Positions 55,013-64,000 of a stretch of 64,000 nt of DNA are shown here, in pieces. Under the pieces are notes generated by a model. The model did no database searches. It was not told where the DNA came from and saw nothing but the letters and a program-made list of their open reading frames with translations. Position numbers and translations under genes: made by a program. Location: assembly GCA_913056495.1 (NCBI GenBank), contig CAJXMO010000010.1, positions 97,261 through 161,260 on the forward strand, given 5' to 3'. Source of the DNA: an uncultured Alteromonadaceae bacterium (GTDB taxonomy: Bacteria; Pseudomonadota; Gammaproteobacteria; Enterobacterales; Alteromonadaceae). The first letter of the stretch is position 1, and every line of letters starts with the position of its first letter.

Positions 55013-57368
55013 CTTGCAAGTCCTCCGTTGTAAGTGGGTTATGTTCGTTTTGCCAGGCTTGCGCTTTTTCTACTGCCGCTAAAATGACTTCCGGGGTCGC
55101 GGGCGCGTCTAAATCAGGCGCATATTGGTAGCCGGTTATACTGGCAATGGCATTGCGGATCGCACTCCAGACACTAATCCCTAACATAAACGGAGGTTCG
55201 CCCACGGCTTTTGATCTGAATACACTGGTTTCCGGGTTGGCCGAATCATAAAGCTCAACATTAAATTCAGCCGGAGTATCGCCTACTGCGGGAATTTTAT
55301 AGGTAGCCGGACCAAAACTGGCCAGCGAACCATCCTGATTCCATTTTAAATCTTCGGTGGTTAACCAGCCCATGCCTTGAATAAAGGCACCTTCAATCTG
55401 GCCAATATCCAGTGCCGGGTTAATTGAATTACCCACATCGTGCAGAATATCAATTCGGGTTGTAGTGTTTTCCCCGGTTAAAGTATCAATTTCCACTTCG
55501 GCCAATGCAACGCCATGTGCAAAGTAGAAAAATGGATGACCTGTGCCTTTTTCTTTATCAAAATGGATTTTTGGGGTGGAATAAAAACCATTCGATGACA
55601 ATGAAATCCGGTTGATATAAGCCAGATTAACAACTTCAGCAAAACTTAAGGTTTGCTCACCAAAACAGACCTGATTATCAACAAACTTTATCTTGGCTAA
55701 TTCAACCTCAAAATGACGGCTGATAAATTCAACCAAGCGTTGTTTAATGGTATTGGCTGCATTCAGAGCCGCCATGCCATTTAAATCTGTTCCGCTGGAA
55801 GCCGCGGTTGGTGAGGTATTCGGAACCTTGTCTGTGCGGGTGGCGTTGACTAAAACCGTTTCGCTGTCGACCGAAAAGGCTTCTGCTACTATCTGGGCAA
55901 CTTTGGTATTCAGGCCCTGACCCATCTCAGTACCGCCATGGTTAACATGAATTGAACCATCGGTGTAAATTAATACCAGAGCGCCAGCCTGATTAAGGTG
56001 CTGAACGGTAAATGAAATACCAAATTTAACTGGGGTCAGTGCGAGTCCTTTTTTGATAAAAGGCGATGACTGATTAAATGCTTTGATTTGCGATATTCGC
56101 TGCCAGTATTGCGCTTTTTCTTCAACCTGCTCAATCATGTCCTGCATGATAAATTGTTCAACCGTTTGATGGTAAGGCGTGGTATCCCGGCCCGGGCGGT
56201 ATAAATTTAATTTTCTGATGTCGAGCGGATCTTTCCCCAGATAATAGGCAATATCATCCATCAGCTGTTCTGCTGTCATCATTCCTTGAGGGCCGCCAAA
56301 ACCACGATAGGCGGTATGACTGACGGTATTAACCCGACAGCGGTTACCGGTAATTTTGGCGTTTGGATAATAATAGGCGTTATCTGCGTGAAACTGAGCT
56401 CGCTCAACAATTGAGTCAGATAAATCCGGTGAGTAGCCACAATAGCCGTTCACTTCTATATTGGCGGCTTCAATTAAACCATCGTCATCAAAACCGACTT
56501 GATAGGTATTAAAAAACGGGTGACGTTTACCGGTAATTTTAAAATCATCGGCTCTGGCTAAACGGATTTTGACACTTTTACCCGTGTGCAGTGCAGCAAC
56601 AGAAGCCAGTGCTGCCCATGGCGCAGCCTGCGTTTCTTTACCGCCAAACCCCCCGCCCATGCGGCGCATTTCAACGGTAATAAAATTAAATGGCCGGTTT
56701 AAGACTTTGGCTACCGTATGCTGAATTTCGGTTGGGTTTTGGGTTGAACACTGAACAAACATACCGCCATCTTCAGTCGGCGTCGCTGTGCTGATTTGTC
56801 CTTCTAAATAAAAATGTTCCTGTCCGCCAATGGTCAGCTGACCATTCAACTTATGTTTGGATTTAGCCAGTTCGGCTTCAGCGTCTCCCAGACTCATGAC
56901 CTGAGGCGGTCTAACCCAGTCTTTATTGTTAATTGCAGTGGCGATATCCAGCTGCGGCTTTTCAGTCTTATATTCAATTTTAACAAGCTGAGCGGCTTTA
57001 CGGGCTGCTTCATAGCTGTCGGCCACAACCAGCAAGATAGGTTGGCTATGATAATCAATTTTATCGTCAGCTAACAAAATGTCGCCTTTAAACACAGGGC
57101 CCACATCATTTTCGCCCGGTATGTCTGCAGCAGATAAAATTTTTACCACGCCTTCGCTGTGTTCAGCCTCCCGGGTATCAATTGAGACAATCCGGCCACA
57201 GGAGATGTTTGATAACACTGGGTACCCATGCAAGCCGCCGCTTGGATGAGGTTTATCGTCAATATAATGAGCCGTGCCCGAAACTTGTTTAACCGCACTC
57301 TCGTGTTTTATTGATTTGCCAACCTGACTGGTTTTAAGCTCAGTTTTGTTAATCTCAAAGTGCCGCAT
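55005..57368 (-). CDS. xdhB: xanthine dehydrogenase, molybdopterin-binding subunit
   Basis: XdhB holds the active site that hydroxylates hypoxanthine and xanthine to urate. The 787 residues match the bacterial split-enzyme length. Substrate-pocket Glu lies in GGQEHFYLE and Arg in TAYRGFGGPQGM. RRMGGGFGGKE and HGGTEMGQG bind the cofactor, and the catalytic Glu is in KAVGEPPFMLGISVW. It overlaps xdhA by 14 bases, so translation is coupled. Confidence 0.96.
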   Translation of the reverse strand: MRHFEINKTELKTSQVGKSIKHESAVKQVSGTAHYIDDKPHPSGGLHGYPVLSNISCGRIVSIDTREAEHSEGVVKILSAADIPGENDVGPVFKGDILLADDKIDYHSQPILLVVADSYEAARKAAQLVKIEYKTEKPQLDIATAINNKDWVRPPQVMSLGDAEAELAKSKHKLNGQLTIGGQEHFYLEGQISTATPTEDGGMFVQCSTQNPTEIQHTVAKVLNRPFNFITVEMRRMGGGFGGKETQAAPWAALASVAALHTGKSVKIRLARADDFKITGKRHPFFNTYQVGFDDDGLIEAANIEVNGYCGYSPDLSDSIVERAQFHADNAYYYPNAKITGNRCRVNTVSHTAYRGFGGPQGMMTAEQLMDDIAYYLGKDPLDIRKLNLYRPGRDTTPYHQTVEQFIMQDMIEQVEEKAQYWQRISQIKAFNQSSPFIKKGLALTPVKFGISFTVQHLNQAGALVLIYTDGSIHVNHGGTEMGQGLNTKVAQIVAEAFSVDSETVLVNATRTDKVPNTSPTAASSGTDLNGMAALNAANTIKQRLVEFISRHFEVELAKIKFVDNQVCFGEQTLSFAEVVNLAYINRISLSSNGFYSTPKIHFDKEKGTGHPFFYFAHGVALAEVEIDTLTGENTTTRIDILHDVGNSINPALDIGQIEGAFIQGMGWLTTEDLKWNQDGSLASFGPATYKIPAVGDTPAEFNVELYDSANPETSVFRSKAVGEPPFMLGISVWSAIRNAIASITGYQYAPDLDAPATPEVILAAVEKAQAWQNEHNPLTTEDLQDA

Positions 57369-58842
57369 GGTTAACCCTCGTTGCTGATGGTTGAATTGTT
57401 AATGATTGCGCTTGTGTGTCTATCCGGCCAAAATTTTCATGCCAGATGCGGGTAAACAGATTCTCACTGACTTTGATTCTGTAGTCAGAAGAGGCACGCA
57501 CATCGGATAAAGGTGAAAAATCCTGGTGGATTAAGCTGGCTGCAGTCTGGAAAGTCACCAAACTGGTAGTTTGCCCGAGCAGGGCCTGCTCAACCTGTTT
57601 GGCTCTGGCCGGAATGGCAGCCATGCCGCCTAACGCGACTCTGGCATGATTAATTTGGCTGTCGTCTGTGCTTAACGCTAAAACTAAACAGACGGCTGAG
57701 ATATCATCTTCAATGCGTTTGGATATTTTGTGACAAGCCAGCGTTAAATTAGCCGGGCGCGGTGGAATATAAAATCCGGAAATCACTTCATCGTCTGCCA
57801 GTTGAGTCGTTTTGTAGGCAATAAAATATTCATCTAATGGCAACTGGCGCTTGCCTTTTTTACCGGTTAATTCAATGCTGGCATTGAGCGCGATTAATAA
57901 AGGCGCCGGATCGCCAATGGGTGAGGCATTGCCAATACTGCCGCCGAGTGTACCTGCGTTTCTTACCTGACAGGAGCCAAGGCGCTCAAATAGCTCGCTT
58001 GCTTCCGGGTATATTTTGCAAAACTCACCAACAAATTCACTGTATGGGGTCGCTGCGCCAATAAAGATACCGGATTGATCGGATTGAAAACTCAATAGCT
58101 CCTGACATTGAGTCAGTGAAATTAGACTGCTGCTTTCTTTTAATTGTTGGCTGAACTCTAATGATAAGTCGGTGGCCCCGGCCACCAGACGGGTATTTGG
58201 CATCTCAGCTCTTAATCTCACCAGCTCGGCTAAATTCTGGGGTAAATAAAAGTGGCGGGTTTGTTCAACTAAAAACGGCGTTGCAGACTGGATTAGCTTA
58301 TTTTCTAATAACTGGGTCGCACTTTGCCAGTCGTGATCGGCTCTTGGGTACTCAAAGCACTTTTCGACGGCTTTTAAAATCGGGCTGTAGCCCGTGCAGC
58401 GGCATAGATTACCGCCCAGCGCATGAATCGCAGCTAATTTACCCGGATAAGTTTGATGGTTTAAATACAGTGCCAGCATACTCATGATAATGCCGGGTGT
58501 GCAAAAACCGCATTGAGAACCATGGCACTCAACCATAGCTTTTTGCACGGGATGCAGATCTTCTAATTGCGGAAAATCCGTTTTGCTGACGGCTTCTATC
58601 GTCACTAAATGTTTACCGTGCAGGCTGCCTACTAACATTAAGCAGGCATTAATACTTTTGTATTGCCAGCGACCTTGTTTTTTGTCACCGACAATGACAG
58701 TACAGGCACCACAGTCACCGGATGCACAGCCTTCTTTGGTTCCGGTTTTCCCTTTTTTGATGCGCAACCAGTCCAAAATGCTAAGGCTTGGTGCAACTGC
58801 TTCGAGTTTGATCAAGTCTTGGTTTAACAGAAACTGAATCAC
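57355..58842 (-). CDS. xdhA: xanthine dehydrogenase, [2Fe-2S] and FAD subunit
   Basis: XdhA passes electrons from the molybdenum site to NAD through two iron-sulfur clusters and FAD. The 495 residues hold CASGDCGACTV and the distal Cys of the plant-ferredoxin-like cluster, then CGFCTPGIIMS and CRCTGY for the second cluster. The FAD domain has LVAGATDLS and AGTLGGSIGNASPIGDP. It is the first gene of the eight-gene leftward operon and is divergent from the transporter genes. Confidence 0.96.
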   Translation of the reverse strand: MIQFLLNQDLIKLEAVAPSLSILDWLRIKKGKTGTKEGCASGDCGACTVIVGDKKQGRWQYKSINACLMLVGSLHGKHLVTIEAVSKTDFPQLEDLHPVQKAMVECHGSQCGFCTPGIIMSMLALYLNHQTYPGKLAAIHALGGNLCRCTGYSPILKAVEKCFEYPRADHDWQSATQLLENKLIQSATPFLVEQTRHFYLPQNLAELVRLRAEMPNTRLVAGATDLSLEFSQQLKESSSLISLTQCQELLSFQSDQSGIFIGAATPYSEFVGEFCKIYPEASELFERLGSCQVRNAGTLGGSIGNASPIGDPAPLLIALNASIELTGKKGKRQLPLDEYFIAYKTTQLADDEVISGFYIPPRPANLTLACHKISKRIEDDISAVCLVLALSTDDSQINHARVALGGMAAIPARAKQVEQALLGQTTSLVTFQTAASLIHQDFSPLSDVRASSDYRIKVSENLFTRIWHENFGRIDTQAQSLTIQPSATRVNHAAL

Positions 58843-58897
58843 ATTAACCTCTCTTTAATATTAAAAACCTTTAAAAATAAGCCTTTGCTGGCCAACT

Positions 58898-58985
58898 TTG
58901 ACAGGTCAAAAAACTTTTTTGAATAAAATCTTAATCACTTGGTCAACTTCTTGCATTGTTCATACCAAGACTGACCGATTGGTCA
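58898..58985. promoter_or_regulatory. putative shared operator region with GGTCA half-sites
   Basis: In the 171-base divergent gap there is a palindrome TTGACAGGTCAA (58898-58909), a half-site CTTGGTCAA (58938-58946) and a second palindrome TGACCGATTGGTCA (58972-58985). Four or more copies of the GGTCA half-site in both orientations suggest one regulator serving both operons. I cannot name it; GntR- or TetR-type repressors use comparable sites. Confidence 0.5.
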
Positions 58986-59013
58986 ATTTAAAAAGGTTTA
59001 GCAGGAAAAAGCA

Positions 59014-60549
59014 ATGAATGATGTTATGCGATTACAAATGACGGGGATATCTAAATCCTACCCAGGCTGTAAGGCAAACGATAATATCTCTCTGGATATA
59101 GGCCATGGAGAGATTCATGCTTTGTTAGGTGAAAATGGAGCAGGTAAGAGTACTTTAATGAAGATACTCTATGGTGTGGTTAAACCTGACCAAGGGGTTA
59201 TCTTTTGGAATGGTGACAAAGTTGAAATTAGTGAGCCGGCAAATGCACGTGCTTTAGGCATAGGTATGGTATTTCAACACTTCTCATTATTTGAAACACT
59301 CACGGTAAAAGAAAATATCGAACTGGCTCTCGGTAAACAAGCGGGCAATACGAATACGCTGGCTCAGCGTATTCGCGAAATTTCTGCAAAGTATGAAATG
59401 CCGCTCGATCCGGAGAGACGTATTGCCACTTTATCAACCGGTGAGCGTCAGCGGGTTGAAATCGTGCGTTGCCTGCTACTGGATATTCAGTTACTGATAT
59501 TAGATGAACCGACTTCGGTATTAACACCACAGGAAGTTGAAGCCTTATTTAAAACTTTGAAAAAACTCAGTCACGAAGGTTGCTCTATTTTATTTATCAG
59601 CCATAAGTTGCATGAAGTGGCTGAGATTTGCAGCGGGGCCACTATTTTACGTTCAGGTAAAGTCAGCGGTCATTGCAATCCTAAGCAGCAAACCCCAGAT
59701 GCTATGGCCCGGATGATGGTCGGAGATGGTGTTGAAATTAGCCATCAAACCCGACGTGCTCATTCCGAACAAGCTTATTTAACGGTTAAACATCTTAATA
59801 AAATGAGCGCTAGTTCATTTGATGTGGCGTTAAAAGATATCTCGCTGACTGTGAATAAAGGGGAAATATTAGGCATTGCCGGGGTGGCCGGAAATGGTCA
59901 GGAAGCTTTATTAAAAGCCTTGTCCGGTGAAGCGCCTGATAAAACTCAGCAAAGCATTTTTATTGAACAAACTTGTATTAATGCAATGTCACCTGTGCAA
60001 AGGCGCCGGTTAGGTGTGGCGTTTGTACCGGAAGAAAGGCTGGGTCGGGGCGCAGTGCCTGAAATGGATCTTTGTCAGAATGCGTTATTAACCAGTTTTG
60101 ATTTTGGTTTGGTGACAAAAGGCATTTTACAATGGCAGAAAATTCAGCAACTAACCAATAAAATTATCCAAAAGTACCGGGTTAAAACACCAAATGCTCA
60201 AACCCATGCTGTGAGTTTATCGGGCGGTAATTTACAAAAGTTTATTATTGGCCGTGAAGTGGAACAACAACCTAAGCTGCTGTTAATGTCTCACCCGACC
60301 TGGGGGGTAGATATTGGTGCTCAGGTGGCCATTCATCAGGCGATATTAGATTTGCGTGATCAAGGCTGTGCGGTACTGGTTATTTCAGAAGATTTAGATG
60401 AACTGTATAAAATTAGTGATCGCCTGTGCGCGATTTGTGATGGCCAGCTCTCTCCAATCCTGCCTACCGACGACCTAGCTTTGCCCCAGTTAGGTCGTTG
60501 GATGGCGGGAGACTTTATTGAAGAAAACCAGCAGGAGCAAGCAGCATAA
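59014..60549 (+). CDS. nucleoside/purine ABC transporter ATP-binding protein
   Basis: The 511 residues form two tandem ABC domains, as in the sugar/nucleoside (RbsA/YufO) class. The first domain is complete: GENGAGKSTLMK, the signature LSTGERQRVEIVR and Walker B LLILDEPTS. The second has a decayed Walker A (GVAGNGQEALL) and Walker B (LLLMSHPTWGVD) but keeps LSGGNLQK, a pattern usual for this class. It is the first gene of the rightward operon and overlaps the first permease by one base. Confidence 0.9.
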   Translation: MNDVMRLQMTGISKSYPGCKANDNISLDIGHGEIHALLGENGAGKSTLMKILYGVVKPDQGVIFWNGDKVEISEPANARALGIGMVFQHFSLFETLTVKENIELALGKQAGNTNTLAQRIREISAKYEMPLDPERRIATLSTGERQRVEIVRCLLLDIQLLILDEPTSVLTPQEVEALFKTLKKLSHEGCSILFISHKLHEVAEICSGATILRSGKVSGHCNPKQQTPDAMARMMVGDGVEISHQTRRAHSEQAYLTVKHLNKMSASSFDVALKDISLTVNKGEILGIAGVAGNGQEALLKALSGEAPDKTQQSIFIEQTCINAMSPVQRRRLGVAFVPEERLGRGAVPEMDLCQNALLTSFDFGLVTKGILQWQKIQQLTNKIIQKYRVKTPNAQTHAVSLSGGNLQKFIIGREVEQQPKLLLMSHPTWGVDIGAQVAIHQAILDLRDQGCAVLVISEDLDELYKISDRLCAICDGQLSPILPTDDLALPQLGRWMAGDFIEENQQEQAA

Positions 60550-61655
60550 TGTTAAAGCTAGAAGCCAGACCACACGCCTCAGCTTATTGGTCGTATTTAT
60601 CTCCCATTTTAGCCGTTGTCTTAACTCTGATTACCGGTGCTATCTTGTTTAGCAGTTTAGGTGAAGACCCGCTAGAAGCGCTTTATATCTTTTTTATTAG
60701 TCCGGTTTCTGACTGGTATGGCATCAGTGAACTTTTGGTCAAGTGCATTCCAATTTTGTTATGCGCTTATGGACTGTCACTTTGCTATCGCGCATCAGTT
60801 TGGAACATTGGCGCTGAAGGTCAACTTTTGATGGGCGGACTAATAGCTTCAACCATGGCACTTCAGTTTGTGGATTCAGAATCTTTGTGGGCGATGCCAC
60901 TCACCATGATTATGGGCATTGTCGGTGGCGCGGCCTGGGCAGGGATAGCTGCCTTTTTGAAACTGAAAATGAATACCAATGAGATTCTGGTCACCATAAT
61001 GATGAATTATATTGCGTTGAATCTCTTGGTTTGGGCGGTACACGGGCCGCTCAAAGATCCGCACGGATTTAATTTTCCGGAAAGTGCATTATTTGCAGAA
61101 TCAACCTTATTGCCGGTTTTATTTGAAGGCACGCGTTTACATTTAGGTTTGGTATTTGTACTGCTGGCATTGGCTGTTATCTGGGTCTTTATCAGTAAAA
61201 CCTTTTTAGGGTTTCAAATTCAGGTACTGGGCTTAGACAAATCGGCAGCCAAAATGGCGGGCTTTAGTCAAACTAAACTGGCCGCTTTGGTATTGGTTGT
61301 GTGCGGCGGGTTGGCCGGTATTGCCGGCGCGATTGAAGTCGCTGGCCCAATTGGTCAACTGGTCCCGGTTATTTCACCCGGATACGGTTATGCAGCCATC
61401 ATAGTCGCTTTTTTAGGTCGCCTTCACCCTTTAGGAATAACGTTAGCTGGTTTGTTAATGGCTTTAATTTATATGGGCGGTGAAATGGCTCAGATTTCAT
61501 TGGCGCTTCCCAGCGCGATTACAGGTATTTTCCAAGGGTTAATTTTGTTTTATCTATTGTCCTGTGATGTTTTGATACGTTACCGGCTTAGATTTAAATC
61601 AGCCGGTCTTAAAGCGGTTAAACCTATTATCTCAACTCAAGCAGAGGGTCAGTAA
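60549..61655 (+). CDS. ABC transporter permease (BMP-type, first)
   Basis: The 368-residue integral membrane protein has roughly nine to ten hydrophobic segments and the branched-chain/monosaccharide permease signature WNIGAEGQLLMGGL, which matches the YufP class of nucleoside permeases. MNTNEILVTIMMNYIALNLL is another family block. It forms the membrane channel with the next gene. Confidence 0.9.
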   Translation: MLKLEARPHASAYWSYLSPILAVVLTLITGAILFSSLGEDPLEALYIFFISPVSDWYGISELLVKCIPILLCAYGLSLCYRASVWNIGAEGQLLMGGLIASTMALQFVDSESLWAMPLTMIMGIVGGAAWAGIAAFLKLKMNTNEILVTIMMNYIALNLLVWAVHGPLKDPHGFNFPESALFAESTLLPVLFEGTRLHLGLVFVLLALAVIWVFISKTFLGFQIQVLGLDKSAAKMAGFSQTKLAALVLVVCGGLAGIAGAIEVAGPIGQLVPVISPGYGYAAIIVAFLGRLHPLGITLAGLLMALIYMGGEMAQISLALPSAITGIFQGLILFYLLSCDVLIRYRLRFKSAGLKAVKPIISTQAEGQ

Positions 61656-61657
61656 CT

Positions 61658-62584
61658 ATGGATATGGATTTAATTACTAATATTCTGTATGCCGCAATTC
61701 GCACCGGTACACCTTTGCTGTTAGTCGCACTGGGCGAAATGATTTGTGAAAAAAGCGGTGTATTAAATTTAGGTCAGGAAGGCATGATGTTGCTGGGCGC
61801 GGTAGCCGGTTTTATTGCGGTTTATCATACTGACAGTTTTATGCTGGGTTTTGTGATCGCTGCATTAAGCGGTGTTCTGGCATCTCTGATATTTGCATTT
61901 GTCGCCTTAAATTTCAACGCAACCCAGGTAGCAACCGGACTGGCGCTGACGATATTCGGGACCGGCTTATCAGCTTTTATCGGTTCTGATTATGAAGGTA
62001 AAACAATAACGGCTTTACCGACAATTGGATTTGAGACACTGGCTGGTATTCCTTTAATTGGTAAGGCCTTATTTGCACAAGATGCGATTGTTTATTTTAG
62101 CTGGATTATGGTGATTGCCTGTTATTTATTTTTCCGCCATCACAGAGCCGGTTTGGCGGTTCGCGCCTCAGGTGAAAACCCGGATGTTGGCAGTAATCTT
62201 GGCTTACCTGTGATGAGAATTCGTTATTGTGCTGTCATGTTTGGTGGTGCTATGGCGGGTTTAGCCGGTGGCTATTTATCAATTGCTTATACGCCGCTTT
62301 GGACTGAGGGCATGACAGCCGGTAAAGGTTGGATTGCACTGGCACTTGTGGTGTTTGCAAGCTGGCGGGTGGAGCGTGTCATGCTGGGTGCTTATTTATT
62401 CGGTTTTGCCAGCATTATGCACTTATTTGCACAAGGCTTAGGCATTTCAGTTTCTTCTAACTTGCTCGCAATTTTACCTTATGCGGCAACGCTGCTGGTG
62501 CTAATCATGCTGAGTAAAAACAGTGAAAAGCTAAAGTTATTTGAGCCTATGGCGCTGGGTAAACCCTGGCATAAAACTAAATAG
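61658..62584 (+). CDS. ABC transporter permease (BMP-type, second)
   Basis: The 308-residue membrane protein carries GEMICEKSGVLNLGQEGMMLLGAV, the typical start of the YufQ class, and about eight hydrophobic segments. It begins two bases after the first permease. Together they would form a heterodimeric channel. Confidence 0.9.
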   Translation: MDMDLITNILYAAIRTGTPLLLVALGEMICEKSGVLNLGQEGMMLLGAVAGFIAVYHTDSFMLGFVIAALSGVLASLIFAFVALNFNATQVATGLALTIFGTGLSAFIGSDYEGKTITALPTIGFETLAGIPLIGKALFAQDAIVYFSWIMVIACYLFFRHHRAGLAVRASGENPDVGSNLGLPVMRIRYCAVMFGGAMAGLAGGYLSIAYTPLWTEGMTAGKGWIALALVVFASWRVERVMLGAYLFGFASIMHLFAQGLGISVSSNLLAILPYAATLLVLIMLSKNSEKLKLFEPMALGKPWHKTK

Positions 62585-62795
62585 ATAAACAGCCCCTAGC
62601 CAGTGCTTCAGCTGCTTTCATGCGCTGGTTTGCACTGCCCGTTAATTTATTCAGGTTGAGCTGACTTATGCTCATTCTGTCCGGATTGAAAAAGGAGAGG
62701 TTACAACTTAAGCAAAAATTAACTTACCTGAATGACCAATCTTTATGCAATGGCGTGTAAAGCTAACAAAATTTAATCATTATTGGAGATACTAT

Positions 62796-63863
62796 ATGAA
62801 AAAAGCATTAAAAGTCGTTGGCTTAGCGCTGGGCCTGGTTGCAAGCGCATCAAGTTTTGCACAAGAAAAATTAAAAGTGGGTTTTGTTTACGTGAGCCCA
62901 ACCGGTGAAGCAGGCTGGACTTATAACCATGATCAGGCCAGGCTGAATCTGGAAAAAGAATTTCCAGGCGTGGTTGAAACGACCTTTGTTGAAAATGTTG
63001 CGGAAGGGGCAGATGCACAGCGAGTAATAACTCAATTGGCAAAAAGCGGGCATGAGCTTATCTTTACCACATCATTCGGTTATATGAACCCAACCATTAA
63101 AGTGGCTAAACGCTTTCCAAACGTAAAGTTTGAACATGCTACCGGTTATAAAAGAGCTGATAATGTAGGTACGTATTTTGACCGTATTTATGAAGCACGT
63201 TATTTAACCGGTGTCGTTGCCGGGTATATGAGTAAAACCGATGTTGTGGGATACATTGGCGCTTTTCCAATTCCGGAAGTCGTTCGTGGTATTAACGCAT
63301 TTGCGCTAGGGGTTCGTTCGGTTAAGCCGGATGCCAAAGTTAAAGTGGTTTGGGTGAATACCTGGTTTGATCCGGCCAAAGAGCGCGAAGCCGCCAATAG
63401 CCTGATTGATCAAAAAGCCGATGTGATTACTTTCCATACGGATTCTCCGGCACCGGTTCAGGCAGCGGAAGAAGCAGGTATTTATGCTGTAGGTTATCAC
63501 TCAGATATGAGCGAATATGGTGAAAAAGCGCATTTGACCGCTGCGGTTCATAACTGGAAAGGGTTTTATAAAACTCGAGTTGAGCAAGTTCTAGCGGGTA
63601 CCTGGAAATCTGAAGATGTCTGGAAAGGCTTCAGTGCTGGGATGACCGAACTGGCACCTTTTAATCCAGTCATTCCTCAGGATGTTGTTGCTAAAGTTAA
63701 TGAGTTAAAAGCGAAAATTACTTCTGGTGAATTCCATCCGTTTACAGGTCCACTTAACAACCAAACTGGTGAACTTATTTTGAAGGCAGGTGAAGTTATG
63801 TCTGATAAAGCGTTATTGGGTATGAGTTATTACGTAGAGGGGGTTGACGGCAAATTAAAATAA
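62796..63863 (+). CDS. BMP-family periplasmic substrate-binding protein
   Basis: The start at ATG 62796 follows TTGGAGAT and gives a signal peptide (KKALKVVGLALGLVASASSFA) cleaved before QEKLKVGFVYV; a longer frame adds 17 unlikely residues. The 355-residue protein is of the Bmp/PnrA type (KVGFVYVSPTGEAGWTYNHDQ, TTSFGYMNPT, TFHTDSPAPVQAAEEAG). It lacks the lipobox cysteine, so it is a soluble periplasmic protein. Family members bind purine nucleosides; in this context purine uptake is likely, but bases such as xanthine or urate are possible. It lies 211 bases after the permeases. Confidence 0.9.
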   Translation: MKKALKVVGLALGLVASASSFAQEKLKVGFVYVSPTGEAGWTYNHDQARLNLEKEFPGVVETTFVENVAEGADAQRVITQLAKSGHELIFTTSFGYMNPTIKVAKRFPNVKFEHATGYKRADNVGTYFDRIYEARYLTGVVAGYMSKTDVVGYIGAFPIPEVVRGINAFALGVRSVKPDAKVKVVWVNTWFDPAKEREAANSLIDQKADVITFHTDSPAPVQAAEEAGIYAVGYHSDMSEYGEKAHLTAAVHNWKGFYKTRVEQVLAGTWKSEDVWKGFSAGMTELAPFNPVIPQDVVAKVNELKAKITSGEFHPFTGPLNNQTGELILKAGEVMSDKALLGMSYYVEGVDGKLK

Positions 63864-63929
63864 TAAATTAACCCCTTACTTTTCCAGTTTGTAATTTTCG
63901 GGGGGATTTAAGGGAAAATAATATATACC

Positions 63930-64000
63930 CGTGCTACTTCAAGATGCATGTTTCAGAGCTATCACAGCGCTTTCAATACAAGGCATATTGGTAAAGGAAT
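63930..64000. repeat. probable dispersed intergenic repeat, cut by window end
   Basis: The tract starting ATATACCCGTGCTACTTCAA resembles, from memory, a repeated non-coding element of marine gammaproteobacteria with TACTTCAAGATGC. It has no coding frame. Only one copy is in the window, so the repeat status is not shown here. Confidence 0.35.

Noticed and set aside
59014..63863. Ribose or other sugar ABC transporter
   Set aside because: The ATPase is of RbsA-like layout, but two different permeases and a Bmp/PnrA-type binding protein point to nucleosides, as does the adjacent purine operon.

Overview
The window is chromosomal DNA of a marine-type gammaproteobacterium. I infer this from the complete S10-spc-alpha ribosomal protein cluster in gammaproteobacterial order, a Rep helicase and glutamate synthase close to the enteric forms, a magnesium-type HemB, a urate hydroxylase (PuuD) and a fairly low G+C by eye. 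Alteromonadales (an Alteromonas/Catenovulum-like lineage) is my best guess; there is no 16S gene here to confirm it. Coding density is high. I see no rRNA or tRNA genes, CRISPR array, prophage or intact insertion sequence.

Layout. 1-2.7 kb: 3' end of a TatD-family nuclease, a membrane GGDEF diguanylate cyclase and hemB, closely packed. 3-10.2 kb: a lipoprotein of unknown role, a cytochrome c5, a soluble GAF-GAF-GGDEF-EAL protein with a decayed EAL site, and convergent rep. 10.4-12.4 kb: rpiA and serA, then a 3 x 49 bp tandem repeat. 12.6-18.8 kb: a CnoX-like thioredoxin-TPR protein, cheR-cheD-cheB, dusA, fau and two small genes. 19-26.1 kb: gltB-gltD and folE2, all leftward. 26.1-40.7 kb: the ribosomal protein cluster with secY and rpoA, with its leaders, internal terminators and promoters; the str operon (fusA/tuf) is not upstream of it. 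40.8-46.4 kb: an SOS mutasome operon (LexA box, imuA, imuB, dnaE2) with an uncharacterised fourth gene. 46.4-49.3 kb: a lone KAP-family P-loop NTPase bracketed by inverted copies of a REP-like palindrome, probably an acquired defence-type gene. 49.3-58.8 kb: an eight-gene leftward purine catabolism operon (xdhA-xdhB-xdhC-allB-uraD-uraH-guaD-puuD). 59-63.9 kb: a divergent BMP-family ABC transporter.

How the genes work together. The 49-64 kb block is one physiological unit. The transporter probably imports purine nucleosides or bases; GuaD makes xanthine from guanine; XdhAB (matured by XdhC) makes urate; PuuD, a membrane urate hydroxylase with a c-type cytochrome domain, makes 5-hydroxyisourate; UraH and UraD convert that to allantoin; AllB opens allantoin to allantoate. 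The 171 bp divergent promoter region carries several GGTCA half-sites that look like a shared operator. The imu operon is a damage-induced mutagenic synthesis system under a perfect CTGT-N8-ACAG box.

The less ordinary items are the fourth gene of the imu operon, the REP-bracketed KAP gene, the two heptanucleotide tandem arrays of almost the same unit at distant loci, the 49 bp double-hairpin repeat, and the loss of key residues in the EAL, CnoX-like and DnaE2 PHP domains.
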